Positions 1 through 9,768 are shown, counted from the stretch's first letter. The stretch: DNA of 64,000 nucleotides from JAJECS01 sp965243625 (GCA_965243625.1 CBDEVI010000002.1:62001-126000); one strand, 5' to 3'. Made by a program: numbers and translations. The notes: generated from the sequence alone by a model not told the origin.

Positions 1-1
1 T

Positions 2-1078
2 GAGCAGACCATGCTGCTCTGGATGACGCTGATCGGCGGAGCGGCCGGCGCCATGTTCTGGCAGTACCGGCCCGAGTACCTCAGCTTCGAGTCGCCCGGC
101 TACAACATGGTCGCCCTGGACGGCGAGCCGACGCCCCGGTTCCGCGCGGTGGTCGAGGCCCTGGAGCAGATCGAGGGGCTGAGCGACCACCTGCCGCTGG
201 AGGCGCCGCGCGCCGACGTGGCCATCGTCTACGACGCCCACTCGCACGAGCTGTTCCAGTTCGGCCAGCAAGACGAGCGCTTCATGGCCGACTTTCGCGG
301 CGTCTACCGCACCCTCTGGCTGCGGGGCATTCCGGCGGACCCGGTGACGCCCAAGATGGACTGGTCGGGCTATCGGCTGCTGGTGCTGCCGAATGTGGCG
401 CTGATGGACGATGCGACGCGCGAGCACCTGTCGCGCACGCTGGACGAGAATCCCGAGGTGCAGGTGCTCATCGAAGGCAGCTTCGGGACTTACTCGCACA
501 ACGGCCAGTCCAGCTACAACCCGCCGGAGGGCTTTGCCGACCGGATCGGCGTGCGGGTGGCGGACTTCTCGGCGGTCACCGAGAGCGACATCGCCAACGG
601 GCGGAACGTCCTCGAGACGCCCCACGGCCGGGTTCCCATCACCACCACCTGCGGCTACGCCCTCCTCGAACCCCACGGCTCGACCGAGGCCATAGCCCGA
701 ATCGGCGATCACACCGTGGCCGTGCGTAGCGGCGACGGCCGCATCACCTGGTATGGCCTGACTCTTTCGGCGGGATTCGACGACGTCGCCATTCCGGCGG
801 TCGTGCAAGGGGCTGCGGACGCCGCAGGGGTCAGCGCCCCCGTCGCGGTCGACGGCGACCCCATCGTGCCGGTCCGCAGACGATCAAAGCAGGGCGGTTG
901 GCTCGTCTTCGTGCAGAACCTGTCGCGGCAGGCGGCCTCGGCCACGCTGCGCCCGGCATGGCCGGTGTCGGAGGTCACGGACCTCATCGCCCATGCCCCG
1001 GTCGCCGTCGACGACAACGCCTTCCAGGTCACCATGGAGCCCTGGAGCGTCGGCGTGTTCCACTGCAACGAGGCTTAG
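2..1078 (+). CDS. GH42-type beta-galactosidase, C-terminal part (cut by the left window edge)
   Basis: The frame is open to the left edge (Glu-Gln-Thr precede the first Met), so this is the 3' part of a longer gene. The first residues (WMTLIGGAAGAMFWQYRPEY) match the end of the GH42 TIM barrel. A Rossmann-like trimerisation domain follows (around GYRLLVLPNVALMDDATREH), then a small beta domain ending in GVFHC. GH42 enzymes release terminal beta-galactosides; the catalytic glutamates lie upstream of the window, so the substrate cannot be judged. A sialidase-fold gene starts 18 bp downstream on the same strand, which suggests one carbohydrate operon. Family assignment is fairly sure, specificity is not. 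Confidence 0.75.
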   Translation, partial: EQTMLLWMTLIGGAAGAMFWQYRPEYLSFESPGYNMVALDGEPTPRFRAVVEALEQIEGLSDHLPLEAPRADVAIVYDAHSHELFQFGQQDERFMADFRGVYRTLWLRGIPADPVTPKMDWSGYRLLVLPNVALMDDATREHLSRTLDENPEVQVLIEGSFGTYSHNGQSSYNPPEGFADRIGVRVADFSAVTESDIANGRNVLETPHGRVPITTTCGYALLEPHGSTEAIARIGDHTVAVRSGDGRITWYGLTLSAGFDDVAIPAVVQGAADAAGVSAPVAVDGDPIVPVRRRSKQGGWLVFVQNLSRQAASATLRPAWPVSEVTDLIAHAPVAVDDNAFQVTMEPWSVGVFHCNEA

Positions 1079-1096
1079 CCCGAAGGGTCAGCGCCA

Positions 1097-2395
1097 ATGC
1101 CGGTTGACGGCGACTACGCCTGCTACAGCAAAGACTGGCGGCGCACGGACCCGGACCTGGTGCTGCACCTGCCCACGCGGGTGCCTGAACACCCCGAGCA
1201 CCAGGACCACGTGCTGGTGGATTACACGCCGGGCGGCGACCTGCTCGCGATCTGGACTCTGGCCTACGAGCCGGACGCCCGCGACTACGGCGTCTACTTC
1301 GCCCGCAGCTCGGACCACGGTCACACCTGGACCGAGCCGGCGCAGATTCACCCGGCCGGGCCGGCCGGCCAGGTCAGCAGCTTCGGCTTTCCCGTCATCG
1401 CGTCCAGCGGGCGCATCTACTGCTACTACAACCGGTCCGTCGGCTACGGCGAAAACGCCCTCAACGCGGTGCTGCGGTGCCGCTACTCGGACGACGACGG
1501 CCACACCTGGATCGACGGCGGGGTCGACATCGAGTACCGCCGCACGCCCATCGATCACCCGGACCCCGCGGTGCCGCCGATGGGGATCGTGTGGCAGAAG
1601 CCCATTCGCGACGCCAAGGGACGCCACGTCGTGGCGCTCACTCGCTGGGCCGCGCAGTACATCACGCCCAAGCCCTACGTGCCGCACATGGGCGACAGGC
1701 CCAACGGCATGTTCCGCGAGTTCCGCTGCGAGTTCCTGCGCTTCGAGAACATCGACGACGGCCCCCATCCCAAGGACGTGCAGATCACCTGGCTGCCCGA
1801 GGACGAGAACCTCATCCAGGTGCCGGTCAGCTTCGAGCCGCAGGCGTCCAACGGCTATACCTTCTGCGAGGAGCCGGGGCTGGTGCTGCTGCCGGACGGC
1901 CGGTTGTTTGCCGAGATGCGCACCGCCAACGGCGAGCTTTGGTACACGGTGTCCGACGACGCCGAGGCGCTCACCTGGCGTCCCACCGAGGTCCTGCGCT
2001 TCACGGACGGCGGCGAGCCGATGCTCAACCCCAACTCGCCCTCGCCGATGTATCGCATGGATGACGGGCGCTACCTGCTGCTATTCCAGAACCATGACGG
2101 CTGGGGCTACGGCGGCAAGGGCCCGCTGGCGCTGGAGAGCCGCCGCCCGCAGTTCCTCGCCGTGGGCGAGTACCGCCCCGGCGCGCATCAGCCGGTGTGG
2201 TTCAGCGAGCCGCTGCTGCTGTTCGATACGCACAAGGTCGGCGTGTTTCCGCTCTACATGTGGTGGCTGTCCATGTATTCCAGCCTCACCGAGCGCGACG
2301 GGCGCCGCATCCTCTGGTACACGGACCGCAAGCTGTTCTCGCTCGGCAAGTACATCACCGACGAGATGCTGGCGCCGCTGACCGTCCCGGAATAG
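1097..2395 (+). CDS. Sialidase-fold (BNR/Asp-box) protein, subfamily 1
   Basis: This 432-residue protein has Asp-box motifs of the SxDxGxTW type (SSDHGHTW near residue 75, SDDDGHTW near residue 135), the mark of six-bladed sialidase-like beta-propellers. No signal peptide or membrane segment is visible, so it is probably cytoplasmic. It shares its layout and C-terminal pattern (ILWYTDRKLFSLGKYITDE) with the protein at 49483-50820, and the two form one subfamily distinct from the four tandem copies at 58-63 kb. Annotation pipelines usually call such proteins exo-alpha-sialidase, but sialic acid as substrate is not supported here. A purine-rich GAAGGG precedes the ATG, and the gene follows the GH42 gene by 18 bp. 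Confidence 0.75.
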   Translation: MPVDGDYACYSKDWRRTDPDLVLHLPTRVPEHPEHQDHVLVDYTPGGDLLAIWTLAYEPDARDYGVYFARSSDHGHTWTEPAQIHPAGPAGQVSSFGFPVIASSGRIYCYYNRSVGYGENALNAVLRCRYSDDDGHTWIDGGVDIEYRRTPIDHPDPAVPPMGIVWQKPIRDAKGRHVVALTRWAAQYITPKPYVPHMGDRPNGMFREFRCEFLRFENIDDGPHPKDVQITWLPEDENLIQVPVSFEPQASNGYTFCEEPGLVLLPDGRLFAEMRTANGELWYTVSDDAEALTWRPTEVLRFTDGGEPMLNPNSPSPMYRMDDGRYLLLFQNHDGWGYGGKGPLALESRRPQFLAVGEYRPGAHQPVWFSEPLLLFDTHKVGVFPLYMWWLSMYSSLTERDGRRILWYTDRKLFSLGKYITDEMLAPLTVPE

Positions 2396-2487
2396 GGCGC
2401 ACGGGATCGCCCCGAACGCTCGCGGCATTGACAGGCAGCCGCGCGGCGGGTACGCCGTAGACGCACCAACGCAGAGATCAGCGCCTG

Positions 2488-3315
2488 ATGTATAGCCGGA
2501 TCAAGCGCCGCGCCTACGAAATTGTCGAGCCGACGCCCGAAGGCGATCGCCCAAGCCACCTGTTCGACACCGCCCTTATCACGCTCATCGGCCTCAACCT
2601 GCTGGCAATCGCCCTCGAGACGATCGCGCCCCTGGGCGAGCAGGCCAGCGGCGCCTTTCTGGTGTTCGAGATCGTGTCCGTGGCGATCTTCACCGGGGAG
2701 TATCTCGTGCGCGTCTGGGCGTGCACGGAAGACCCGGCCTATGCCCACCCGGTGAAGGGACGGCTACGGTTCGCGGTCCAGCCGTTGGTGCTGATGGACC
2801 TGATCGCCATCCTGCCGTTCTATATCCCACTGCTCGTGACCGCCGACCTTCGCTTCGTGCGCTCGCTTCGCCTCCTCCGAGTGTTCCGGCTGGTCAAGAT
2901 CACGCGCTACTCCGAGTCTGTCGAGATCATCGGCACGGTCCTTCGCAGCCGGCGGAACGCCCTGCTCTCCACGCTGTTCGTCACGTTCATCCTCCTGTTC
3001 ATGGCGTCGGTGCTGATGTATCTCGCGGAGCGCGACGCCCAGCCCGAGGGCTTTTCGAGCATCCCGGCCGCTATGTGGTGGGGCATGGTGACGCTGACCA
3101 CGGTGGGCTACGGCGACCTGGCGCCGGCGACGCCGCTCGGTCGAATCCTGGGCGCCGTGGTTGCGCTCTTTGGCATCGGGCTCTTCGCCTTGCCGGCCGG
3201 CATCCTGGGATCGGCATTCGTGGACGAACTCGAGGCCCGCCGGAGCGCGAGGCGACCGCCGGCATGCCCTCACTGCGGCAAGCCGATCAGCGAGCACGCT
3301 CCATCCGAAACCTGA
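2488..3315 (+). CDS. Voltage-gated potassium channel with C-terminal CxxC tail
   Basis: This 275-residue membrane protein follows the Kv plan. S1-S3 helices come first, then an S4 with regularly spaced arginines (RFVRSLRLLRVFRLVK, about residues 112-127), S5, a pore helix with the selectivity filter TTVGYGD (near residue 205) and S6. It should conduct K+ across the inner membrane in response to voltage. The cytoplasmic tail is short and ends with CPHCGKPISEH, a CxxC knuckle with a possible third ligand His. No RCK/TrkA domain is present. It lies between the sialidase-fold and amidohydrolase genes with no obvious functional link. Confidence 0.9.
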   Translation: MYSRIKRRAYEIVEPTPEGDRPSHLFDTALITLIGLNLLAIALETIAPLGEQASGAFLVFEIVSVAIFTGEYLVRVWACTEDPAYAHPVKGRLRFAVQPLVLMDLIAILPFYIPLLVTADLRFVRSLRLLRVFRLVKITRYSESVEIIGTVLRSRRNALLSTLFVTFILLFMASVLMYLAERDAQPEGFSSIPAAMWWGMVTLTTVGYGDLAPATPLGRILGAVVALFGIGLFALPAGILGSAFVDELEARRSARRPPACPHCGKPISEHAPSET

Positions 3316-3366
3316 CCCTGAGCACGTTGGTACCCTCGGCCGTCCCGCGCGTGTGAGAGATCAGCC

Positions 3367-4215
3367 ATGACGCCTGACGCGCCGCTCGTCGTCGACGCCC
3401 ACAACCACTATTGGGTGATCGGGAAGTCCCACCTGAATTGGATGGACGACACGATTCCCGACACGCTGCGCCAGACCTACACGCCGTCCACTCTCAAGCC
3501 GCACATGGACAACGCCGGGGTGCATCGCTCGGTTATCGTCGAGGCCAGCACGGCCTGGGCCGAGCAGCCCTGGTATTCGGACCTGTGCGACGAATACGAC
3601 TTTGTCGTCGGGGTGATCGCCAACCTGGATCTCACGGGCTCGGATCTCGAAGCCAAGCTGGACGAACTGGCGCTCAGCCCCTGGTTCAAGGGCCTGCGCG
3701 CGGGTGCCGAGAACATGCCCGACACCGCCTGGCTGGCCCGCGACGACGTGCGGCGCGGCATCCGCACCGTGGTCTCGCGCGGCTACATCGTGGAGCTCCT
3801 GGTCAAGACGCCACACCTGCCGCATATTCCCGCCATCGCGCGCGAAAACGACGGCGGGAAGCTGATCGTGGATCACATGGCCAAGCCGCCGTTCGAATCG
3901 GGCGACTTGTCCGTCTGGCGCGAGGGCATGCTGGCGCTGGCGCCTTATGAGCACCTGCGGGTGAAGGTTTCCGGGCTGCTCACCGAATGCCCCTCGTCGC
4001 CGACCACGGAGACCATCCAGCCGGCCGTCGACACGGTGCTCGACGCGTTCGACACCGACCGGCTGATCTGGGGCAGCGACTGGCCCGTGGCCCTGATGGC
4101 CGCGCCCTACGAGGACACGTTCGAGCGGGTCACGGCCGCGCTGGGCGGATTGAGCGCCAGCGAACGCGCGGCGCTGCTGGGCGGAAACGCCATCGACTTC
4201 TACGAACTTGGATGA
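3367..4215 (+). CDS. Amidohydrolase-2 family metal-dependent hydrolase
   Basis: The 282-residue sequence is a TIM-barrel amidohydrolase of the lactonase/decarboxylase group (PF04909). Visible metal-site elements are the N-terminal DAHNHYW (HxH-type), a central VDHMAKPPF histidine and the late WGSDWP aspartate. L-fuconolactonase, other sugar lactonases and gamma-resorcylate decarboxylase belong to this group. Given the GH42 and sialidase-fold genes nearby, a sugar lactonase is plausible, but that is inference. A GAGAGA ribosome-binding sequence lies just upstream of the ATG. Confidence 0.8.
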   Translation: MTPDAPLVVDAHNHYWVIGKSHLNWMDDTIPDTLRQTYTPSTLKPHMDNAGVHRSVIVEASTAWAEQPWYSDLCDEYDFVVGVIANLDLTGSDLEAKLDELALSPWFKGLRAGAENMPDTAWLARDDVRRGIRTVVSRGYIVELLVKTPHLPHIPAIARENDGGKLIVDHMAKPPFESGDLSVWREGMLALAPYEHLRVKVSGLLTECPSSPTTETIQPAVDTVLDAFDTDRLIWGSDWPVALMAAPYEDTFERVTAALGGLSASERAALLGGNAIDFYELG

Positions 4216-4295
4216 GTCTTACCGGCCGTACATGAGCGGTTTGAGATAGCGAGCGCGCCGGGCGAGTTCAGCGCGAACACACGGGAGACGAATAG

Positions 4296-5876
4296 ATGTC
4301 ATCGATGACGATGCGACTGACGAAGCGACAGTTCCTGCGCCTGGTCGGTTCGGCCGCGGGCGTGGCGGCGACCTACCACACCATGAACACGCTGGGCCTC
4401 CTGGGTCCGGAAAGCGCCCACGCGGCCACGCCGGACCTGCCGGACGGCTCGGGCTTCGGCAAGCGCGTGGTGATTCTGGGCGCGGGCATCTCGGGCATGA
4501 CGGCGGCCTATGAGCTGTCCAAGGCCGGCTATCACTGCACCATCCTGGAAGCCACCAACCGCGCCGGCGGCCGCAACCTGACGGCCCGCGCGGGCGACGT
4601 GATCCACGAGGTCGACAGCCGGCAGTGGGTCGACTTCGACCACGAAGACCATCTCTACGCCAACCTCGGCCCGGCCCGCATCCCCTATCACCACCGGATC
4701 ATCCTGGGCTATTGCAAGGAGTTCGGCGTCGAGCTCGAGATGTTTACCAACGACAACCGCGCCGCCTTCTTCCACAACGCCGAGCGATTCGACGGCCAGC
4801 CCGTGGTGGGGCGGCGGGTGATGACCGATCAGCGCGGCTACATCGCCGAGCTGCTCGCCAAGGCCATCAACCGCAACGCGCTGGACGACGAGCTGACCGC
4901 CGACGACAAAGAGCGGCTCCTGCCCATGCTGGTCTCATTCGGCGGCCTGGACCCCGACTATCTCTACGCCGGCTCGAACCGCGGCGGCTACCAGGGCGAA
5001 ACCGTCAACGCGGGGCTCGCGCCGGGGGACGTCAACGATCCCCTGGACTTCAGCGAGCTGCTTCGCTCGGAATTCTGGGAGTACAAGCTCCACTTCAGCC
5101 AGTTCCTCAACCAGAATCCGACCCTGTTCCAGCCCGTGGGCGGCATGGACGCCATCGCCAAGGCCTTCGAGGCGCGGGTCCGTCGGATCATCCGCTACAA
5201 CAGCCCCGTCGAGGAAATCCGCCAGACCGCCGACGGCGCTCGTGTGGTCTTCCGGGACCAACGGCGCGGCGTCACCGAAGCCCTCGACGCCGACTTCGTG
5301 ATTTGCACCATTCCAGCTCCGGTGCTCAAGGACATCCCGAACGACTTCACGCCCGAGACCCAGGCCGCCATCGAGTCCGTCGCTTTCGTGCCGGCGGTCA
5401 AGATCGGCTTCCAGGCACGCCGCCGCTTCTGGGAAGACGACCACGCCATCTACGGCGGCATCACCTGGACCGACCAGGACATCACCCAAATCTGGTATCC
5501 GGCCAACGGGTACCACCGTGAGAAGGGCGTCGTCATGGGCGCCTATATCTGGGACGACTTTCCGGGCCAGGGCGAGCGCTGGGCGGCCATGAGCCTCCCC
5601 GAGCGCCTGCGGACCGCCATCGCCGAGGGCGAGCACCTGCACCCCGGCTACGCGCAGGAGATCGAGTCGGGCGTCAGCCGCGCTTGGCTCAAGGCGCCCT
5701 TTCAGCTCGGCGCCTGGCCCGAGAGCTATCAGCCCCCGGCTGAGATCCTCGCCCCTGACGGCGCCGTCTACTTCGCCGGCGACCAGATCACCGCGCTCCC
5801 CGGCTGGCAGGAAGGCGCCGCCCTGGCGGCCCACACCGTGGCGAACGCCATCCACGCGCGAGTCATGGCGGGTTAG
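4296..5876 (+). CDS. Flavin-dependent amine oxidase (MAO / L-amino-acid oxidase family), exported
   Basis: The 526-residue protein begins with a Tat-like leader: TKRQFLRLVGSAAG, a hydrophobic stretch, and a probable AHA cleavage site near residue 43. The pair is Lys-Arg rather than Arg-Arg. The dinucleotide-binding motif VVILGAGISGMTAAYELSKA is followed by the acidic residue and GG of the FAD fold (EATNRAGGRN). The C-terminal motif VYFAGDQITALPGWQEGA closes the FAD site as in monoamine and L-amino-acid oxidases. It should oxidise an amine or amino acid to the imine, with H2O2 as by-product, outside the membrane. The substrate is unknown. GGGAGA precedes the ATG. Confidence 0.85.
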   Translation: MSSMTMRLTKRQFLRLVGSAAGVAATYHTMNTLGLLGPESAHAATPDLPDGSGFGKRVVILGAGISGMTAAYELSKAGYHCTILEATNRAGGRNLTARAGDVIHEVDSRQWVDFDHEDHLYANLGPARIPYHHRIILGYCKEFGVELEMFTNDNRAAFFHNAERFDGQPVVGRRVMTDQRGYIAELLAKAINRNALDDELTADDKERLLPMLVSFGGLDPDYLYAGSNRGGYQGETVNAGLAPGDVNDPLDFSELLRSEFWEYKLHFSQFLNQNPTLFQPVGGMDAIAKAFEARVRRIIRYNSPVEEIRQTADGARVVFRDQRRGVTEALDADFVICTIPAPVLKDIPNDFTPETQAAIESVAFVPAVKIGFQARRRFWEDDHAIYGGITWTDQDITQIWYPANGYHREKGVVMGAYIWDDFPGQGERWAAMSLPERLRTAIAEGEHLHPGYAQEIESGVSRAWLKAPFQLGAWPESYQPPAEILAPDGAVYFAGDQITALPGWQEGAALAAHTVANAIHARVMAG

Positions 5877-6031
5877 GGCTCACAGGTCCGAAGACGCATT
5901 GGCTCGCGCCAATGCACTACTGGTGGTTCGAGTAGCCGCAAACCGCTCGGGCGTTCCAGTCCGGACCGGGCCTCGAGACGCTGCCTTAACATGCACCTGC
6001 CCACGCTCGCACCGATTTCCGGAGACGCCTG

Positions 6032-6931
6032 ATGGAGTTTTGGAACACCGTGTGGGATGCGTTCAACGCGCCCATGTTCAGCCTGGGGGAAGAGCCCATC
6101 ACGCCCCTCAGCATCATCGTGCTGCTGGTCATCCTGGTGGTCAGCTGGATCTTCGCCGGCCGTGTGCGCTGGCTGATCGAGCGCCGCATCAGCCAGGTCG
6201 CCGACATCCAGGAGAGCACGCTGCACATCATTGGCAACCTCGGCCGCTACTTCATCATTCTCATCGGCCTCTTCGTTGGCTTCCAGTCGATTGGTCTGCA
6301 GCTCGACTCGGTCCTCATCATCTTCGGCGCCCTGGGCGTGGGCATCGGCTTCGGCCTGCAAAACATCGCCAACAACTTCGTCTCCGGCGTCATCCTCCTG
6401 ATCGAACGCCCGGTCAAGGTCGGCGACATCGTGGACGTGGGCGGTGAGCTGGGCACCGTCGAGCGCATCAGCATCCGCGCCACCACGCTGCGCAAGTTCG
6501 ACCAGACGCAGGCCATCGTGCCCAACGGCGATCTCATCTCCACCACCGTCACCAACTGGACCCACGACGACCGCCGCGTGCGGGTCGACTTCATCGTGGG
6601 CGTGGCCTACGGCTCCGATACTCGCCTGGTCGAGCGCCTGATTCGCGAGGCCGTCAACGGCCACGAGAAGATTCTCGATGATCCCGAACCCCGCATCTTC
6701 TTCTTCGAGTTCGGCGACTCGTCGCTCAATTTCCGCATCCTGTGCTACGTCGCCGACATCAGCGAGCGATTTGCGACGCTCAGCGATTTGCACTTCCAGA
6801 TCGACGAGGCGTTCCGGGAGCACGACGTCGAGATCCCATTCCCGCAGCGCGATCTGCACGTGCGTTCGATCGACCCCGACGCGGTGCTGCAGCACGCCCC
6901 CACGACCACGAACGGCTCGCCGAAGACGTAG
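6032..6931 (+). CDS. Small-conductance mechanosensitive channel, MscS family
   Basis: The 299-residue protein has N-terminal transmembrane helices (about 25-45 and 67-90). The glycine- and alanine-rich pore helix TM3 follows (LIIFGALGVGIGFGLQNIAN, residues 98-117), then the typical FVSGVILLIERPVKVGDIV entry into the cytoplasmic beta domain. It opens under membrane tension to release solutes during hypo-osmotic shock. Length and topology are those of a minimal MscS. CGGAGA upstream serves as ribosome-binding site. About 155 bp of unremarkable sequence separates it from the amine oxidase gene. Confidence 0.93.
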   Translation: MEFWNTVWDAFNAPMFSLGEEPITPLSIIVLLVILVVSWIFAGRVRWLIERRISQVADIQESTLHIIGNLGRYFIILIGLFVGFQSIGLQLDSVLIIFGALGVGIGFGLQNIANNFVSGVILLIERPVKVGDIVDVGGELGTVERISIRATTLRKFDQTQAIVPNGDLISTTVTNWTHDDRRVRVDFIVGVAYGSDTRLVERLIREAVNGHEKILDDPEPRIFFFEFGDSSLNFRILCYVADISERFATLSDLHFQIDEAFREHDVEIPFPQRDLHVRSIDPDAVLQHAPTTTNGSPKT

Positions 6932-6936
6932 ACCGG

Positions 6937-6963
6937 AGGGGCGCCCACACGGGGCGCCCCTAC
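6937..6963. repeat. REP-like palindrome, family A
   Basis: The arms AGGGGCGCCC and GGGCGCCCCT enclose a 5-base loop, and the 3' side ends in CTACAAGG. It shares the outer AGGGGC/GCCCCTAC of the other family A copies. Confidence 0.75.
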
Positions 6964-7120
6964 AAGGATGTCCGGTGGCCCGCCTCCGGTCGCCCGCGCT
7001 GCCTGCAGCGTGGGTCGGTTCTGCCCCCTCACCCTAACCCTCTCCCGCGGTGGGGAGAGGGAACCCGACCTGCCGCGGTCGAATCTCCCAGGCTGCCCGC
7101 AGCCTGAGCCACCGGAGGGC
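6964..7120. repeat. Two family B palindromes and a purine/pyrimidine dyad between convergent genes
   Basis: Family B palindromes lie at 6993-7014 (CCCGCGCTGC...GCAGCGTGGG) and 7087-7105 (CCCAGGCTG...CAGCCTGAG), each near a GGTGGCCC or GCCACCGG flank. Between them, at about 7025-7066, a CCCTCACCCTAACCCTCTCCC dyad pairs with GGGGAGAGGGAA. No gene is seen. Confidence 0.6.
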
Positions 7121-9643
7121 TTAGTGTGGAATCCCCAGCGCGTGCATCCGCCGGTGGATGGCCTCGCGGGCCTCCTGAAATGGCCGCTCGAGAAACGCCA
7201 CGTGATCGGCCTCGCCGTGGTGGTGGCTGGCGTGGCCGGCCGGATATTGGGTGCTGCGGTGGCGGATGTAGTCCAAGCTGCCATCGATCAGGGTGAGCAT
7301 GTATTGCGCCGTGGCGTCGCTCCACATGGACCATTCGGCGTCACCGTCCGCCACGTAGACGGGCGACGTGTGAGCAAACCGCTGGCGGTGCCAGCAGTCG
7401 TGGTGCTCGGGGGCGTCGAAGTAGGACGGCCCGCCGCAGCGCGCCGTGAGCCAGCTGGGCGCCGAGACTTCAATCGTTTCGGACAGCCGCAGTTGCCGCG
7501 CACCGCCTGACGCCTGCGCCTCGGCCACCACCTGCCCTTCCCGCACGATCTGGAGACTGTGGACCGGCAGGATCGACTCGACCGACGCTTCCACCGTGAC
7601 GCTGCCGCCGTTCGCGTCCAGATGCAGCGTGTCGCCTGGCTCGTGACCGTCGACGCGCAGGCTGATGATCGGCCCGCCGCTGAGGAAGGTGCGCCCCGCC
7701 GCCATGTTGGCGCACCACGACTCGTAGCTGAACGGCTCGACCGACGGCAGGCGCACGTAGGTGCGATAGAGCCCCACCGGCACCTCGGACGACATCTTGT
7801 CCGTGCCCCCGACCAGCGGTAGGCGGTAGCCGCCGTTGAGATAGCGGTAGTACTCGGTGTGCGCGAAAGGCCCTTGGGTCAGCATCTCGACGGCGTCGGC
7901 GCGACCGGTCGCGATCAGGGCGGCCGGCTCGCCGTTGGGAAACGGCAGATGCGGGATGACCACCGTGCCCCCTTGGGCATGGCAGGCGTCGGCCCAGTGG
8001 GAGAGCGTGGTCTCCATCGATCCGCCCGGCTCCGCCTCCGTCGGCCCATCGGAGCACCAGGGCATCACCGGGTCCGTGAGCCCCAGCAGCGTGAGGTGAC
8101 CCAGGAAGTGCTGCCGGTTTTCCTGCGAGACGTAGACGATGGTGCGGCCGTCGTCGGACACGCGCGGTCGGCCGATGAAGTCCTCGGTGTTGGTGAAGAG
8201 CGAGCCCCACTGCGACTGCAAGACGTTGACCACGTTCAGGTCCTCACCCGCGGCTTCGACGTTGGCGCCGTCGCCGGATAGGAAGTGGACGTGCGTATCG
8301 CCGCTGTACCAGCCCTGGGCGTTCATATCGGTCCAACGGTCCAGCCTCAACTCGAGCTCGCGCTGGCCGGGCTTGATCTCGATCGCGGCGCGCAGCGGCT
8401 CGTACTCGAACCCGCGAGCCACGTCCACCAGCACCCGACCGGTGGGCAGCCAGCCCTGGCAGCGACCGTCGATGTAGGCGTAGGTGGCCTGGTCCAGCCG
8501 CAGGTCGCCGCCCACGTCCACGTGCCACGTGTCGTGCTCGGCGTTCAGGTGGGCGTGGTGTCCGTGCGGTTGGTAAGGCACGCCCTCGGGCGAGCGAAAG
8601 TGGATGCGGCAGGGCACCGGGCGTCCGGTGGCCGCGTCGACGACACGCGTGTGCACCCAGGCGCGTCCGGTCTCCGACGCGCGCACGGTGAGCCGCTCGG
8701 ACGGCGTCAGCTCGCCCTCCGCCGTCAGCTCGCCAAAGCGCACCTGCCCCAGCTCCTCGCCCTCCAGCTCCACGCGCACGGTCGCCGACGGCGTGGCGGC
8801 CACTTCGCTGTAGGCCGGACTGCTGCCCGGGTTCTTCGCCTCGCCCCAGCCGGCGGTATCCGAGGTCAGGAACGCCTCGGGGTCGCGGGGCAGTGGGTGG
8901 GCGAGCGTCGCGGTACCGCGGTCGACGGAAACCTCCACCGCGAATGGTCGCTCGGCGTCCTCCGGCCGCGGCAGCTCGACCACGACCGCCCGGCGCGCGT
9001 CGGCCCGCAGCGGGTCCTCGTCCACCATGCCCACGCAGATGCCGCAAAGGACGACGGCGCGCTCGGTGGGAATCACTTCGATCGCCGCGATTTCAACGTC
9101 CGGCCGCGGGTTGCGCCAGGGAAACAGCGAGAACGCGGGCAGCGGCGGCGTGCCGACGTCCGTCAGCGCGCGGCCCATGCCGTCGCGTTCGACCACGTCG
9201 CGCGGGGCGGCGGGCGGGTCGGCTTGGGGCAGCGCCAGGAACGGGGCGCCGACGCGGAACAGGTCGGTGGAGTGCGCGGTCACTCCAATCTCGAATCGTT
9301 CGCGAATCGGGATGTCATGCGTCGCTCCGTCGGCGAAATGCACCCGGTAGACGGCAACCGTGTCGCCGGGGAGATCCCCTTCGGGCAGCCGCGACGACGC
9401 CAGCGAGTGCGCGAAGGTGAGCGTGACGGCCGCGCGCCCAATCTCGACGTGCCGCGGCTCGGCGTAGCCGTCAGGACCGAACAACGCCACCTGCGAGGCT
9501 TCCGCGTCCCCGATATCGAAGGGCAATCCGCGCACGTCCCGCCGCCCGAGCCACTCACGGCCCTCGTCGCCGATCAAGCCGGCATCGGCATTGCACAGGG
9601 GGGCGATCGTCAGTGCCTCGTAGTCGGACATGAGAAACCTCAC
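7121..9643 (-). CDS. CehA/McbA-like PHP-fold metallohydrolase, multidomain
   Basis: This 840-residue protein has a long beta-rich N-terminal half (to about residue 430) of unknown role. A PHP-type metallohydrolase domain follows. Its start is clear: WYSGDTHVHFLSGD gives the HxH metal ligands near residue 450. GGTVVIPHLPFPNG supplies another histidine and PLVGGTDKMS a late aspartate. The family is named for the carbaryl hydrolases CehA and McbA, but most members have no known substrate. No signal peptide is seen. It is convergent with the MscS gene and shares no tight operon. Confidence 0.75.
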   Translation of the reverse strand: MRFLMSDYEALTIAPLCNADAGLIGDEGREWLGRRDVRGLPFDIGDAEASQVALFGPDGYAEPRHVEIGRAAVTLTFAHSLASSRLPEGDLPGDTVAVYRVHFADGATHDIPIRERFEIGVTAHSTDLFRVGAPFLALPQADPPAAPRDVVERDGMGRALTDVGTPPLPAFSLFPWRNPRPDVEIAAIEVIPTERAVVLCGICVGMVDEDPLRADARRAVVVELPRPEDAERPFAVEVSVDRGTATLAHPLPRDPEAFLTSDTAGWGEAKNPGSSPAYSEVAATPSATVRVELEGEELGQVRFGELTAEGELTPSERLTVRASETGRAWVHTRVVDAATGRPVPCRIHFRSPEGVPYQPHGHHAHLNAEHDTWHVDVGGDLRLDQATYAYIDGRCQGWLPTGRVLVDVARGFEYEPLRAAIEIKPGQRELELRLDRWTDMNAQGWYSGDTHVHFLSGDGANVEAAGEDLNVVNVLQSQWGSLFTNTEDFIGRPRVSDDGRTIVYVSQENRQHFLGHLTLLGLTDPVMPWCSDGPTEAEPGGSMETTLSHWADACHAQGGTVVIPHLPFPNGEPAALIATGRADAVEMLTQGPFAHTEYYRYLNGGYRLPLVGGTDKMSSEVPVGLYRTYVRLPSVEPFSYESWCANMAAGRTFLSGGPIISLRVDGHEPGDTLHLDANGGSVTVEASVESILPVHSLQIVREGQVVAEAQASGGARQLRLSETIEVSAPSWLTARCGGPSYFDAPEHHDCWHRQRFAHTSPVYVADGDAEWSMWSDATAQYMLTLIDGSLDYIRHRSTQYPAGHASHHHGEADHVAFLERPFQEAREAIHRRMHALGIPH

Positions 9644-9726
9644 GCGGCCGGCCGGCGTGCGGTGATGGTGGCGGTCCGGCGTTCAGGCGTCAACGCGCGC
9701 GGCCGTGGCGAATCTTTGGACCCTCC

Positions 9727-9751
9727 GGGCGGCCACAAGGGCCGTCCCTAC
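9727..9751. repeat. REP-like palindrome, family A (variant)
   Basis: GGGCGGCC and GGCCGTCCC surround an ACAA loop, followed by the conserved 3' tail CTACAGGAA. Confidence 0.6.
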
Positions 9752-9768
9752 AGGAAGAGTCCGTCCGC

